From JAHEIJ01 sp040235565 (lineage in GTDB: Bacteria > Pseudomonadota > Gammaproteobacteria > UBA6429 > Thiohalophilaceae): 38,888 nucleotides of DNA. This document shows, piece after piece, positions 24,946 to 33,175 of the stretch. The position numbers and the translations under genes are program-made. Numbering within the stretch: the first letter of the stretch is position 1; each line of letters begins with the position of its first letter. The notes beneath the pieces were generated by a model that was not told the DNA's origin, made no database searches, and saw only the letters and a list, made by a program, of their open reading frames with translations. The DNA is taken from positions 1 through 38,888 of the forward strand of contig JBECLA010000131.1 of NCBI GenBank assembly GCA_040235565.1, written 5' to 3'.

Positions 24946-25313
24946 TGTTCCTACAGGAAATATAGTTCAAATTTGTGATGTTGTTACTGTTATTTCGAGT
25001 AAGCTGAATGAATACATTATCCATGTATTCCCGGATTAGTTTTTCAGAAACAAGAAATTAAATCATGCTTGTTGTTGGCCTGCGGCGGCTGAACGTTTGT
25101 TGGCGAGCGGCGAAGCATGGTAGTAGCCAGATCGAGCGAAAGCGCATAGTCAGCGCCGAATTCCTGCTGGATATTCTAAAGTGAGGATTTATACTTCTTA
25201 GATTTCCTGGTCAAATTACACGATGGTGTGTTGTCAAAAACACGCGTTGTGTGTCGGGTTTTTCTCAAGCCGACTGAAGCAAGCGGCGTACTACACGCTG
25301 CAGGAGGTGAATC
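24946..25313. other. Divergent intergenic region
   Basis: 368 bases between the unknown/MBL pair (minus) and the Rieske-like gene (plus). Flanks are AT-rich, but 25070-25160 is GC-richer and contains a 39-codon open frame from an ATG at about 25064. I recognise no protein in it, and it may be a remnant. GCAGGAGGTGA just before 25314 is a strong ribosome site for the Rieske-like gene. No RNA structure is obvious. Confidence 0.4.
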
Positions 25314-26060
25314 GTGTCAGACCAAGGTAATCCCTCACGTCGCAGGTTCGTCAAGATTTGTGCGGCGGCAGCCGCAGCTGTGACTACCAGTTCCTGCCTG
25401 CTCACACGGGAAACTGAGACATTGCAACAGTTTCCGCGGGTGCGTTTGGTGGACCATAAAGGTTCTCCGATTACCGTCGATCAGCTTGAAGTCGGACGGA
25501 GCTATATTTTTCATTATCCGTACGTTTGCACCCCATGTTTCCTGCTCAATCTGGATCGGCCGGCAAATGGCGGTACGGAATTGCGTACCGAAAACGGAGA
25601 CTATTACAACTGGCAGGGTGGCGTCGGTCCGCAGCATTCAGTGGTTGCCTTTTCCGCTATCTGTGCACATCGTATGAACTATCCTGCACCTCAGGTCAGT
25701 TTTATTAATTACCGTCACAATAAAACGACATTTCGCGATATGGATGAACAAATGGCGGAACAATCCCACGTGATCTATTGTTGCTCTGAATACAGTGTCT
25801 ATGATCCGACCGAGGGCGCACGAGTACTTGGTGGACCTGCCCCCCAGCCACTGGCTGCAATCAAGCTGGACTACGCTGACGACAGCGATACCCTGAACGC
25901 AGTTGGCGCTTATGGTGGCCAATTGTTCGATCAATTCGTGGAAAAATTCGCACTCAGGTTAACACTGGAGCTGGGGCGTGAGGATATCGATACTCTCATC
26001 TCGGGTAAGACGAAAGTGTATCCGCTGGATGTGTACACCAGAAATCAGGTGTTGTGTTAG
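25314..26060 (+). CDS. Tat-exported Rieske-like protein with altered second ligand motif
   Basis: A 248-residue protein with a Tat signal (SRRRFVK, then CAAAAAAVTTSSC, which could also be a lipobox). A Rieske-like domain follows: C117-A-H119 matches the CxH half of a [2Fe-2S] site. The second half reads C156-C-S-E-Y160-S, where CxxH is expected; aligned either way, Glu159 or Tyr160 replaces the ligand histidine. The text behind it (SVYDPTEGARVLGGPAPQPLAAI) is standard Rieske. A further CTPC pair lies near residue 75. If a cluster binds, its ligation is unusual. The Tyr codon is TAC, one base from His CAC. The GTG at 25314 is set by a strong AGGAGGTGA. Alone on its transcript. Confidence 0.8.
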   Translation: MSDQGNPSRRRFVKICAAAAAAVTTSSCLLTRETETLQQFPRVRLVDHKGSPITVDQLEVGRSYIFHYPYVCTPCFLLNLDRPANGGTELRTENGDYYNWQGGVGPQHSVVAFSAICAHRMNYPAPQVSFINYRHNKTTFRDMDEQMAEQSHVIYCCSEYSVYDPTEGARVLGGPAPQPLAAIKLDYADDSDTLNAVGAYGGQLFDQFVEKFALRLTLELGREDIDTLISGKTKVYPLDVYTRNQVLC

Positions 26061-26697
26061 CAATAAGAATGAATTCCGCTGCACACCGGAATCACATACA
26101 AGATTTGTTATCAATACCCGATGGAGCCAAATTTCGATATCTGTGAATTATCATCAAGAGCCTTGCGTAAGTTGAAAATGGCGCTCGAGAGGAAATCATA
26201 ACCCACCACCATCCCTGCCCAGACTGTGGTTTCCGGTTCTTCGCGACTAAATACTTTCCCGGGACGGCTGGCCAGGCAGATCAAGACACCATCACCCGGG
26301 GTTCGGGCCTTATATCCGTTTCACCCCGGTGAAGTTGTCCTGTCGCTGGCTCAACCCGCCAATCGGCAACCTGAAACGGCTGTTGTGGATTTGTCCCCGG
26401 ATGTTGGGGCTCATCCAAGCGCTTTCCCCCTGAAGCTGCCCGCCGGAACCGTGCGGGCTGTCCGAATAATTACTCCTGTCGCACAGCAATTGCAGTCTTG
26501 CGTCTGCGTTCTGTTAGGCCGAATGATGAGAATTTATCCTCCATAAGAAATCTTTCGTACTTACAATGTTAAAGTAGTGAAACAATGGCAATGTTTAGGT
26601 GATTGGGACCTTTATACTGGTGTGATTGGTACCATATAAGTCATGACTATTACCGGATTCTGATGGAGACATCCACTTTTAATAAGGAGTACGATTA
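26061..26697. other. Intergenic region with palindrome unit and possible decayed gene
   Basis: 637 bases with no confident gene. A copy of the dispersed palindrome (GAATTCCG...CCGGAATCAC) lies at 26074-26094. An open frame without ATG at 26171-26332 encodes a zinc-ribbon-like start and is described separately. From 26550 the sequence is AT-rich and should hold the promoter of the DsrE-like gene, whose AAGGAG ribosome site is at about 26682. Confidence 0.45.
26171..26546 (+). pseudogene. Possible decayed or frameshifted small zinc-ribbon gene
   Basis: Frame 26171-26332 reads THHHPCPDCGFRFFATKYFP after an in-frame ATA at 26198, with GAGAGGAA just upstream as a ribosome site, but has no ATG. 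CPDCG is a zinc-ribbon half. It stops at 26332, while another frame (from a GTG at 26226 to 26546) stays open and reads plausibly after about 26320 (FHPGEVVLSLAQPANRQPE). A single frameshift would join them into a protein of about 115 residues. It may equally be chance. Confidence 0.25.
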
Positions 26698-27180
26698 ATG
26701 AAAACAATAACCTGCCTGTTACTCGCAAGCCTGCTCTCGACAGCTGCTGTGTCAATGGCCGCAGATGGCATTGCACCATGGGGACGTGCCAAAGTCGCTG
26801 AGATTGATTACCAACCTCAGAAAGTCGTTTACGATGTTTCCGTCTCGAGTGTCTCGGCACTCACCAATGTAATGGATCGGGTCAGCTTTCTGAACAATAT
26901 CTATCACGCCGATCCCTTTGAAAGTTCGATTGTGATGGTGTTGCATGGCAATGAAATTCCGTTTTTTGCTATTAAAAATTATGATAAGTACAAAGACCTG
27001 ATGAAGCGGGCCGAGAGTCTGACGATGAACGGTAATATTCAATTCCGTATGTGCAGGGCGGCTGCACAGGGTCATGGTTTAAAACCGGAAGACATCCATG
27101 GTTTTGTTGTGATGGTGCCCATGGCGGATGCCGAGATCGTTCGTCTGCAACAGGAGGCGGGACATGCCTACATGCGGTAA
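26698..27180 (+). CDS. Periplasmic DsrE-family protein
   Basis: A 160-residue protein with a Sec signal peptide (cleavage near VSMA-ADGI) and one DsrE-like domain: KVVYDVSVSSVSALTNVMDRVSFLNN, SSIVMVLHGNEIPFFAI, and QFRMCRAAAQGHGL. The conserved cysteine is C119, where DsrE proteins carry persulfide sulfur. Export is unusual for cytoplasmic DsrE but common in a DsrE-like branch found with sulfur genes. AAGGAG eight bases before the ATG fixes the start. The SoxH-like gene begins inside its last codons (17-base overlap), so the two are coupled. Confidence 0.87.
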   Translation: MKTITCLLLASLLSTAAVSMAADGIAPWGRAKVAEIDYQPQKVVYDVSVSSVSALTNVMDRVSFLNNIYHADPFESSIVMVLHGNEIPFFAIKNYDKYKDLMKRAESLTMNGNIQFRMCRAAAQGHGLKPEDIHGFVVMVPMADAEIVRLQQEAGHAYMR

Positions 27181-28186
27181 AAGGTGCGTGAATCCATTAT
27201 GGCTAATGCTAAGTCTAATTGTTGTTAACCAATTGGCTTTGGCAGCGCCGGTAGAGACGCCGTATAACGCGGTCAGCCTGCCTTTCGTGTTGCATCAGGT
27301 CCCAGATACACCGGTGTATTACATCATAGGAAAATCCGGGGTGCCCGGTGCTGACAACGAGGGGCATACCTCGAATGCCGGTTTCGTGGTGACGGATGAT
27401 GGCGTGGTGGTATTTGATGCTCTGGGAACACCGGCACTGGGTTACCGCTTGATCCAGCGTATTCAGGAAGTCACTGACCAACCGATAAAGAAAGTCATCA
27501 TCAGTCATTACCATGCTGATCATATCTATGGTCTGCAAGCATTCAAGGAATATGGCGGGAATCCTGTGGTCATTGCCCAACAGCAGGCACTGGGTTATAT
27601 GGGTGGCAATCGAGCAAGTCAGGGGGAGGCCGCCCAGCGCCGTCTGGAGCAACGCCGCGAGGCGCTGTTTCCGTGGGTAGACGAAAGTACCTATCTGGTA
27701 CCACCGGATGTGACATTTGAGAATACATATGCTTTTAAGCTGGGAGGACTGACATTTGAGGTGCGTCACCTTGGACCAGCCCATGCACCTGATGACAGTA
27801 TCATGCTGGTCAAAGAATTGGGCGTGTTATTCAGTGGTGACGTAATCTATCAGGGTCGGATCCCGTTTCTTGACAGTCCTGAGACCGATGTGCGCAACTG
27901 GCTCAAAGGGCTTGAATATCTCTCCAATCTGCAACCAACACCCCGATATATCATTCCGGGTCATGGAGATGTGGGCACCGATGTTGCTTATTCCTTGTCT
28001 TTTACACAGGGTTATCTTGAGTACGTAATCAATGCGATGAAAGCAGCATTGCTGGACCTGCAACCGTTTGATGAGGCTTATGACAACACGGATTGGTCGA
28101 AGTACGAAACCATGCCCGCATTCGACGCCAGTAATCGCGGCAATGCCTACCGTATTTATCTGGAACTGGAGCCAGAGTATTTTTAG
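27164..28186 (+). CDS. SoxH-like periplasmic metallo-beta-lactamase-fold hydrolase
   Basis: A 340-residue exported MBL protein of the SoxH/quinoprotein-associated hydrolase type. The signal peptide (NPLWLMLSLIVVNQLALA) ends near ALA-APVE. Typical blocks: GHTSNAGFVVTDDGVVVFDALG, zinc motif HYHADH at 115-120, HLGPAHAPDDSIMLV, LFSGDVIYQGRIPFL and YIIPGHGDV, covering all expected metal ligands. SoxH-like enzymes accompany thiosulfate or sulfur oxidation, but the reaction is unproven. The ATG at 27164 is chosen over an in-frame upstream ATG at 27128 because AGGAGG ends six bases ahead. Coupled to the DsrE-like gene. Confidence 0.88.
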   Translation: MPTCGKRCVNPLWLMLSLIVVNQLALAAPVETPYNAVSLPFVLHQVPDTPVYYIIGKSGVPGADNEGHTSNAGFVVTDDGVVVFDALGTPALGYRLIQRIQEVTDQPIKKVIISHYHADHIYGLQAFKEYGGNPVVIAQQQALGYMGGNRASQGEAAQRRLEQRREALFPWVDESTYLVPPDVTFENTYAFKLGGLTFEVRHLGPAHAPDDSIMLVKELGVLFSGDVIYQGRIPFLDSPETDVRNWLKGLEYLSNLQPTPRYIIPGHGDVGTDVAYSLSFTQGYLEYVINAMKAALLDLQPFDEAYDNTDWSKYETMPAFDASNRGNAYRIYLELEPEYF

Positions 28187-28263
28187 TCCGCTACACGTTG
28201 TCTTAATAACAGCATTTGTTCTTGCTGTTGATTTATTCTGCATGTTTATTGACATAAAAACAC

Positions 28264-29613
28264 ATGAGTAATTCTGACAAAAGATCCAGGCAGCAATCGT
28301 CATTAGAGGCGGGTGTGGAACGTGTTGTTACACCGTTTCAGGAATTTATTAAAGACCAAACATCCGCTAGTGTATTGCTGTTACTGTGCACCATTGCCGC
28401 ACTCATTGTTGCAAATTCCCCAATCGCCCATCATTATGAGGCGTTGCTCCATAGCCAGGCTGGATTTGTGTTCGGCGACTGGTCACTAAAAATGAGCCTG
28501 CGTCATTGGATCAACGAGGGACTCATGTCGCTGTTCTTTTTTATCCTGGGGTTGGAAATAAAACGGGAGGTCCTCGTTGGTGAACTCAAGCAACCGCAAC
28601 AGTCTCTTCCGGTAATCGCCGCTGCGCTGGGTGGCATGTTAATCCCCGCCGCTATATATATTGCTTTCAATACAGGGTCGATGAGCGTTCACGGTTGGGG
28701 TATTCCCATGGCAACAGATACCGCCTTCGCTGTGGGTATTCTGGGGTTGCTTGGTCGACGTGTACCGCTAGCCTTGATCACCATCCTGACAGCCCTGGCA
28801 ATCATTGACGATCTTGGCGCGATTCTGGTTATTGCGCTGTTTTATACAGATACAATCAATCTTTCCGCCCTGGGCACTGCCGGTGTTTTGCTATTGCTGC
28901 TAATCGTCTTCAATCTGGTCGGATTTCGCCATTCACTCATCTACTTCATTGGCGGAGCCCTGGTCTGGCTGGCGATGCTGGACTCGGGTGTTCATGCCAC
29001 CGTCGCGGGTATATTGGTGGCCATGATCACCCCGGCACGTCCAAAACGGGAACCAAGGTGGTTTGTGCGTCAGGCCCGGCAACTGATTGACAAGTTCGAA
29101 AATCTTGAGGAGCAAACGGATCGCCCAATCCTGGCGGAAGACGAACAACACATAGTTGCCGAACGGATACAGGACACGGCCGAGAAAGTCACGACGCCGC
29201 TACGGCGCTGGGAACGGATTTTAGAACATCCCGTAGCGCTATTTGTAATGCCTGTCTTCGCCCTTGCCAATGCCGGTATACCGCTGGAGATCAATGCACT
29301 TGTCACACAGAAAACTGAACCGTTGGCATTGGGCATACTTGCGGGATTGATTATCGGTAAGTGTGCCGGGATTGTCTCGTTCAGTTGGCTTGCCTTGCGA
29401 TTGAAGCTCGGACGTTTGCCTGCCAGGGTCAACATGCGTCATATCATTGGTATTGGTCTGCTTGGCGGTATTGGTTTTACCATGTCAATTTTTATCGCCG
29501 GGCTGGGGTTCGAAAACAATCCTGAAGCTTTACTCAGCGCCAAGACGGCGATTTTACTGGCTTCTCTGGTTGCCGGGACCTCAGGTTATCTGTGGTTGCG
29601 ATTTCGTACGTGA
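28264..29613 (+). CDS. nhaA: Na+/H+ antiporter NhaA
   Basis: A 449-residue inner-membrane antiporter that exchanges internal Na+ or Li+ for protons. Family marks: LFFFILGLEIKREVLVGEL, MATDTAFAVGILGLLGRRVP (D152) and the ion-binding pair D182-D183 in ALAIIDDLGAIL, then FALANAG and GIGFTMSIFIAGL. A charged cytosolic loop at about 262-325 (RQARQLIDKFENLEEQT onward) makes it longer than the 388-residue E. coli protein. It points to a saline or alkaline habitat. The ATG at 28264 gives the usual polar start. It stands 77 bases after the SoxH-like gene, possibly on its own promoter. Confidence 0.96.
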   Translation: MSNSDKRSRQQSSLEAGVERVVTPFQEFIKDQTSASVLLLLCTIAALIVANSPIAHHYEALLHSQAGFVFGDWSLKMSLRHWINEGLMSLFFFILGLEIKREVLVGELKQPQQSLPVIAAALGGMLIPAAIYIAFNTGSMSVHGWGIPMATDTAFAVGILGLLGRRVPLALITILTALAIIDDLGAILVIALFYTDTINLSALGTAGVLLLLLIVFNLVGFRHSLIYFIGGALVWLAMLDSGVHATVAGILVAMITPARPKREPRWFVRQARQLIDKFENLEEQTDRPILAEDEQHIVAERIQDTAEKVTTPLRRWERILEHPVALFVMPVFALANAGIPLEINALVTQKTEPLALGILAGLIIGKCAGIVSFSWLALRLKLGRLPARVNMRHIIGIGLLGGIGFTMSIFIAGLGFENNPEALLSAKTAILLASLVAGTSGYLWLRFRT

Positions 29614-29697
29614 TGCAGGTTCCGGTAACTTCAATTGACTCTACTGCGGTTACTATTTTCCTCCAGGAATCTTTCTCATCGAATCAAGTATTTGATA

Positions 29698-30807
29698 TCA
29701 GTGTTCAAACCTGACACAGAGCACAGGTGGTAGATGTTTACTCACAACCTGCCAGCTGTCACCCTGATCTTCGCTGATCCAGAGCGAGCCGGTTGTGCTA
29801 CCGAAGGCCAGTCGTTCGCCGTTATCGCTGATGGCCAGGGCATGCCGGTAGACGAGATCATAGGCGGGTTCTTCAGGTAAGCCTTCGTGCAAGACCTCGA
29901 AATGTTCACCGCCGTCACGGGTACGGGTTACAACCAGTCGCGCATTGACCGGGAAACGTTGTTCATCCCTGGTAGCAGGGACGAACCAGGCGGTATCTGG
30001 ATCGGTGGGATGTGCAGCCACGGCAAATCCGAAGCTGGAAGGGGGAACATCCTGCAACTCGAGCCAGTTTTCACCTCCATCATCACTGCGAAAAATGCCG
30101 TTATGATGTTGCATCCACAGCCGCTGTGGTTGGGCCGGGCAATGCACGATTCGGTGAGCGTCCTGGCTGATGGGATCATCCGCCTGTTCGGGCGGCATAT
30201 AGACATTACGCAATCCCTTACCAATCAATGTCCAGTTCTGGCCTGCATCTTTACTGGTCCACACTCCGCCGACAGATACGCCGACAGTAACATGTTGTGG
30301 ATCCCGGGGGTTAATCAGGATGGAATGGATACCGGCAAAATCATAGCCACCCCCCATCCATTTCTTGCGACGCGGGTCGTCCCACAGTGGGCGATTCAAG
30401 GTCCAGCTGTCACCACTGTTGCTGGAATAAAATAGTCCGCCCGGTATCACACCACACCACAGTTCACCGGGACGGGCACCAACTTCGAGTGACCAGACCA
30501 TTTCGGTACTCCAGGGGATATCGATCCCCCGCATAGGATCCTTGTCTTCCACATCTTCGGGTTTTGCCGGAAAAGCGGGTGTCGGCGTTTCCGACCAGCT
30601 GTTGCCGTTATCTACGGAGCGGTGCATCTTGACGCCGAAGTGGCCGAGATCCAGCGCTGCATAAATGGTTTGATCCCAGGCCTGTGCCACAAGCATGGAT
30701 ACCGGATCGCCCAGAAACCAGCTTTGTCCTATCTGCCACTGATTGCGCTTCTGACGTTCAATCCGGAACAATCCCTTACGGGTACCAACCAGGAGTCGGT
30801 CACTCAT
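29698..30807 (-). CDS. BNR/sialidase-like beta-propeller (cytosolic)
   Basis: A 369-residue propeller with recurrent BNR Asp-box motifs: SVDNGNSWSE, SSNSGDSWTL, SKDAGQNWTL, SDDGGENWLE, TRDGGEHFEV and SEDQGDSWQV. Each is the S-x-D-x-G-x-x-W turn seen in sialidases and in YCF48/VPS10 folds. The start MSDRLLVGTRKGLF has no signal peptide, so it should act in the cytosol; a true sialidase role is unlikely there. Its ATG lies two bases after the stop of the MoaD-like gene, and its ribosome site GGAGG is formed by the last two glycine codons of that gene. A joint function is likely, but unknown. Confidence 0.85.
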   Translation of the reverse strand: MSDRLLVGTRKGLFRIERQKRNQWQIGQSWFLGDPVSMLVAQAWDQTIYAALDLGHFGVKMHRSVDNGNSWSETPTPAFPAKPEDVEDKDPMRGIDIPWSTEMVWSLEVGARPGELWCGVIPGGLFYSSNSGDSWTLNRPLWDDPRRKKWMGGGYDFAGIHSILINPRDPQHVTVGVSVGGVWTSKDAGQNWTLIGKGLRNVYMPPEQADDPISQDAHRIVHCPAQPQRLWMQHHNGIFRSDDGGENWLELQDVPPSSFGFAVAAHPTDPDTAWFVPATRDEQRFPVNARLVVTRTRDGGEHFEVLHEGLPEEPAYDLVYRHALAISDNGERLAFGSTTGSLWISEDQGDSWQVVSKHLPPVLCVRFEH

Positions 30808-30809
30808 AT

Positions 30810-31079
30810 TCAGCCTCCGGAAAGTGCTTGCATGATAAAGAGTTCGTCATTGTCATTGACTCGATCTGACAACTGGCGACGATCCAGGATCATTTCCTGA
30901 TTGAGAAAGATGGCGACGTGATGGCGCACCATACCCTGATCATCCAGCACATAAGCACGCACTTTCGGGTTGGCATGGAAGTAATTATCCAATACTTGTT
31001 TTACCGTCTCGCCTTCGATACGCGCCATGGGGGTGGATACATGGCGGGACAGGTTGGGTGTGAAACTCAGTCTTGCCAT
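30810..31079 (-). CDS. MoaD/ThiS-like ubiquitin-fold sulfur carrier
   Basis: An 89-residue beta-grasp protein that ends in the diglycine ALSGG, the hallmark of MoaD/ThiS carriers, which are adenylated by a MoeB/ThiF enzyme and then carry thiocarboxylate sulfur. Blocks: LSFTPNLSRHV, GETVKQVLDNYF, LRD-like VLDDQGMVRHHVAIFLN and LSDRVNDNDELFIMQALSGG. No molybdopterin, thiamine or E1-like gene is near. It leads a two-gene operon with a BNR propeller, 240 bases downstream of aprA on the same strand. It may serve sulfur transfer or protein modification; the target is not visible. Confidence 0.88.
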   Translation of the reverse strand: MARLSFTPNLSRHVSTPMARIEGETVKQVLDNYFHANPKVRAYVLDDQGMVRHHVAIFLNQEMILDRRQLSDRVNDNDELFIMQALSGG

Positions 31080-31319
31080 CGTCGATTCCGGGGAAGGGAT
31101 GCAACACAGTTTAGCACGTTGTTTTGAACGAACCGTACCTTGAAGCTATAAATGTTCATTCCTGTGTTGTATGCCAAATTCCCATAACAATAACTCTAAG
31201 ACTAAAGCACCAATTTTGACATTTGTCAGGTAATCATTTGGTTATGTTATTTTATATTTAATGTTACGCCCGTACCTGGCATTATTAAGGAGAAGCAGAT
31301 TATTCAGCTGACATATCTA

Positions 31320-33164
31320 TCAGTCGATGATATGGTGGACGGGCAGTTTGCTCATCTCCCATTCACCCGTTTGCGGATCGTACTGTGAAGCCGTGAAGAC
31401 ATGCCATTCGGTGTCATCGAGTTTCGGATAGTCACCACGATAGTAGTAACCCGGCCAGCGGGTTTCCTGTCGGTACAGGGTATGACGGGTCACAGACTCC
31501 GCTGTCCAGACCCGATGATGAAGTTCCCATGCTCTTTGCAACTGGTGAAGGTCCTCGGCACCCAGATGATCCAGATCTTCCTTCAACATGGTGAGCAATT
31601 CCAGGCCCCGATTGAGCATGGGCTCATTGGTAACATAGTAGGTACTGATACCGCCGACATACTCATCCATGATTTTTTCCAGTCGCTGCAGACCTTGCAA
31701 CGGCGAGATGTAACTCGGTGACACGGTTCCGGCAACAATCTCGTTCCGTCCCACCTCGTAGTTTTCCATCGGTTTGAAAATTGTCGCTTCAAGCTCCTTG
31801 ATTTGCATATCGTCTATCTGTGGGGTATCAGTGCTCTTGTCCCTGACGTATTTTACGGCGGACTTACCGGCAATTCTGCCTTCGGTAAATGAACCGGATG
31901 AGAACTTGTGTGCCGAACCACCAATGGTATCGCCAGCACCGAAGAGTCCATCGACTGTCATCATGCGGTTATAGCCCCATTGGTAATCTGCCGGTGCGAT
32001 ATCTTCAGGTCCACTGGCCCAGGCCCCGGAGCAGGTGGCGTGTGATCCCATGACGTAGGGTTCTGAGGTTATCAATTCCGAGGGTTTTTCCCGCGGATCG
32101 ATGTTCTGTGAGGCCCAGACCACGGCCTGACCAATTGTCATATCAAGAAAATCTTCCCATCCAATTTCTTCTTTCTCCCGGGTATCGAGTACTTCCTGGG
32201 TATGCATGTATATGGGACCTTTACCTGCCTTGATTTCCTCCAGCATGGCATGATTACGCAAGCAGGTTGGTACCGGTTGTTTCTCTGCATACTCACCGAC
32301 AAGTGCTTTGAGCTCGTCGAAGCGTGCCTCCTCATACTTCTCACCATAAGCGTTGGTGGCATAGGATTTGAGCAGGAGGAACCAGGCGCCTACCGGCCCA
32401 TAGCCGTCTTTGAACCGGGCGAGCACAATCTTGTTTTCCATTTGTGTCATTTTGACACCGGCGGGTATCAGTAAGCCGTAGGCCGATGCGCTGCTCCATG
32501 GGGCGTACCAGGTCCTTCCCACCCCCTCGCCAATCGATCGAGCCTTGTAAATGTGTGAGGCGCCACCGGCCGCGACGATAACGGCTTTGGCCCGAAAGAC
32601 ATAAAAATCCCCGCTACGTACGCTAAAGCCAACGGCACCGGCAACCTTGTTGGGATCCTTCTTATCCATCAATAGATGAGTCACCATGATCCGGTTATAG
32701 ACTTCAGTCGCGGCTTTACGGGCGGCTTCGGCGATAATCGGCTTATAACTCTCACCGTGGATCATGATCTGCCAGCGTCCTTCCCGCAGGTATCGTCCGG
32801 TGTCCTTGTTCTTCATAATCGGCAGTCCCCATTCCTCGAATTTGTGGACGCTGGCGTCGACATGGCGGGCGATATCGTAACCCAGGTCTTCACGGACCAG
32901 TCCCAGAAGGTCATTACGTGCATAACGAACATGGTCTTCCGGTTGATTCTCATCCCACTGCATGCCCATATAACAATTAATCGCTGACAAACCATGGGCT
33001 ACGGCACCACTACGTTCGATATTTGCCTTTTCCACCAGGACGATTTTCGCATTCCGCGCCCAGTAACGGGCTTCGTAAGTGGCGCCACAGCCGCCAAAAC
33101 CACCGCCGATGATGAGGATATCTGAGTCCACAAAATGGGTCTTTCTGGAGGTGAAGAGACTCAT
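31320..33164 (-). CDS. aprA: Adenylylsulfate reductase, alpha subunit
   Basis: A 614-residue flavoprotein subunit of dissimilatory APS reductase, which interconverts APS and sulfite plus AMP; in a sulfur oxidiser it runs towards APS. The N-terminal Rossmann motif DILIIGGGFGGCGATYEARYW binds FAD, followed by VLVEKANIERSGAVAHGLSAIN. WQIMIHGESYKPIIAEAA, GYGPVGAWFLLLKSYATN and SHATCSGAWASGPEDI are AprA blocks. The length agrees with oxidiser-type AprA. It is the last gene of aprM-aprB-aprA, 11 bases after aprB. No sat, qmo or dsr genes are in the window. Confidence 0.98.
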   Translation of the reverse strand: MSLFTSRKTHFVDSDILIIGGGFGGCGATYEARYWARNAKIVLVEKANIERSGAVAHGLSAINCYMGMQWDENQPEDHVRYARNDLLGLVREDLGYDIARHVDASVHKFEEWGLPIMKNKDTGRYLREGRWQIMIHGESYKPIIAEAARKAATEVYNRIMVTHLLMDKKDPNKVAGAVGFSVRSGDFYVFRAKAVIVAAGGASHIYKARSIGEGVGRTWYAPWSSASAYGLLIPAGVKMTQMENKIVLARFKDGYGPVGAWFLLLKSYATNAYGEKYEEARFDELKALVGEYAEKQPVPTCLRNHAMLEEIKAGKGPIYMHTQEVLDTREKEEIGWEDFLDMTIGQAVVWASQNIDPREKPSELITSEPYVMGSHATCSGAWASGPEDIAPADYQWGYNRMMTVDGLFGAGDTIGGSAHKFSSGSFTEGRIAGKSAVKYVRDKSTDTPQIDDMQIKELEATIFKPMENYEVGRNEIVAGTVSPSYISPLQGLQRLEKIMDEYVGGISTYYVTNEPMLNRGLELLTMLKEDLDHLGAEDLHQLQRAWELHHRVWTAESVTRHTLYRQETRWPGYYYRGDYPKLDDTEWHVFTASQYDPQTGEWEMSKLPVHHIID

Positions 33165-33175
33165 GGTACTAGGCC

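Noticed and set aside
25064..25183. A 39-codon open frame in the 25 kb intergenic region
   Set aside because: No ribosome site or similarity that I can recognise; noted only as a possible remnant.
29698..30807. True sialidase
   Set aside because: Asp-box repeats are present, but there is no signal peptide and the catalytic Arg triad cannot be assigned; a generic BNR propeller is the safer call.
31080..31319. Terminator for aprA
   Set aside because: I looked on the minus strand after the aprA stop and found no convincing GC-rich stem with a T run.
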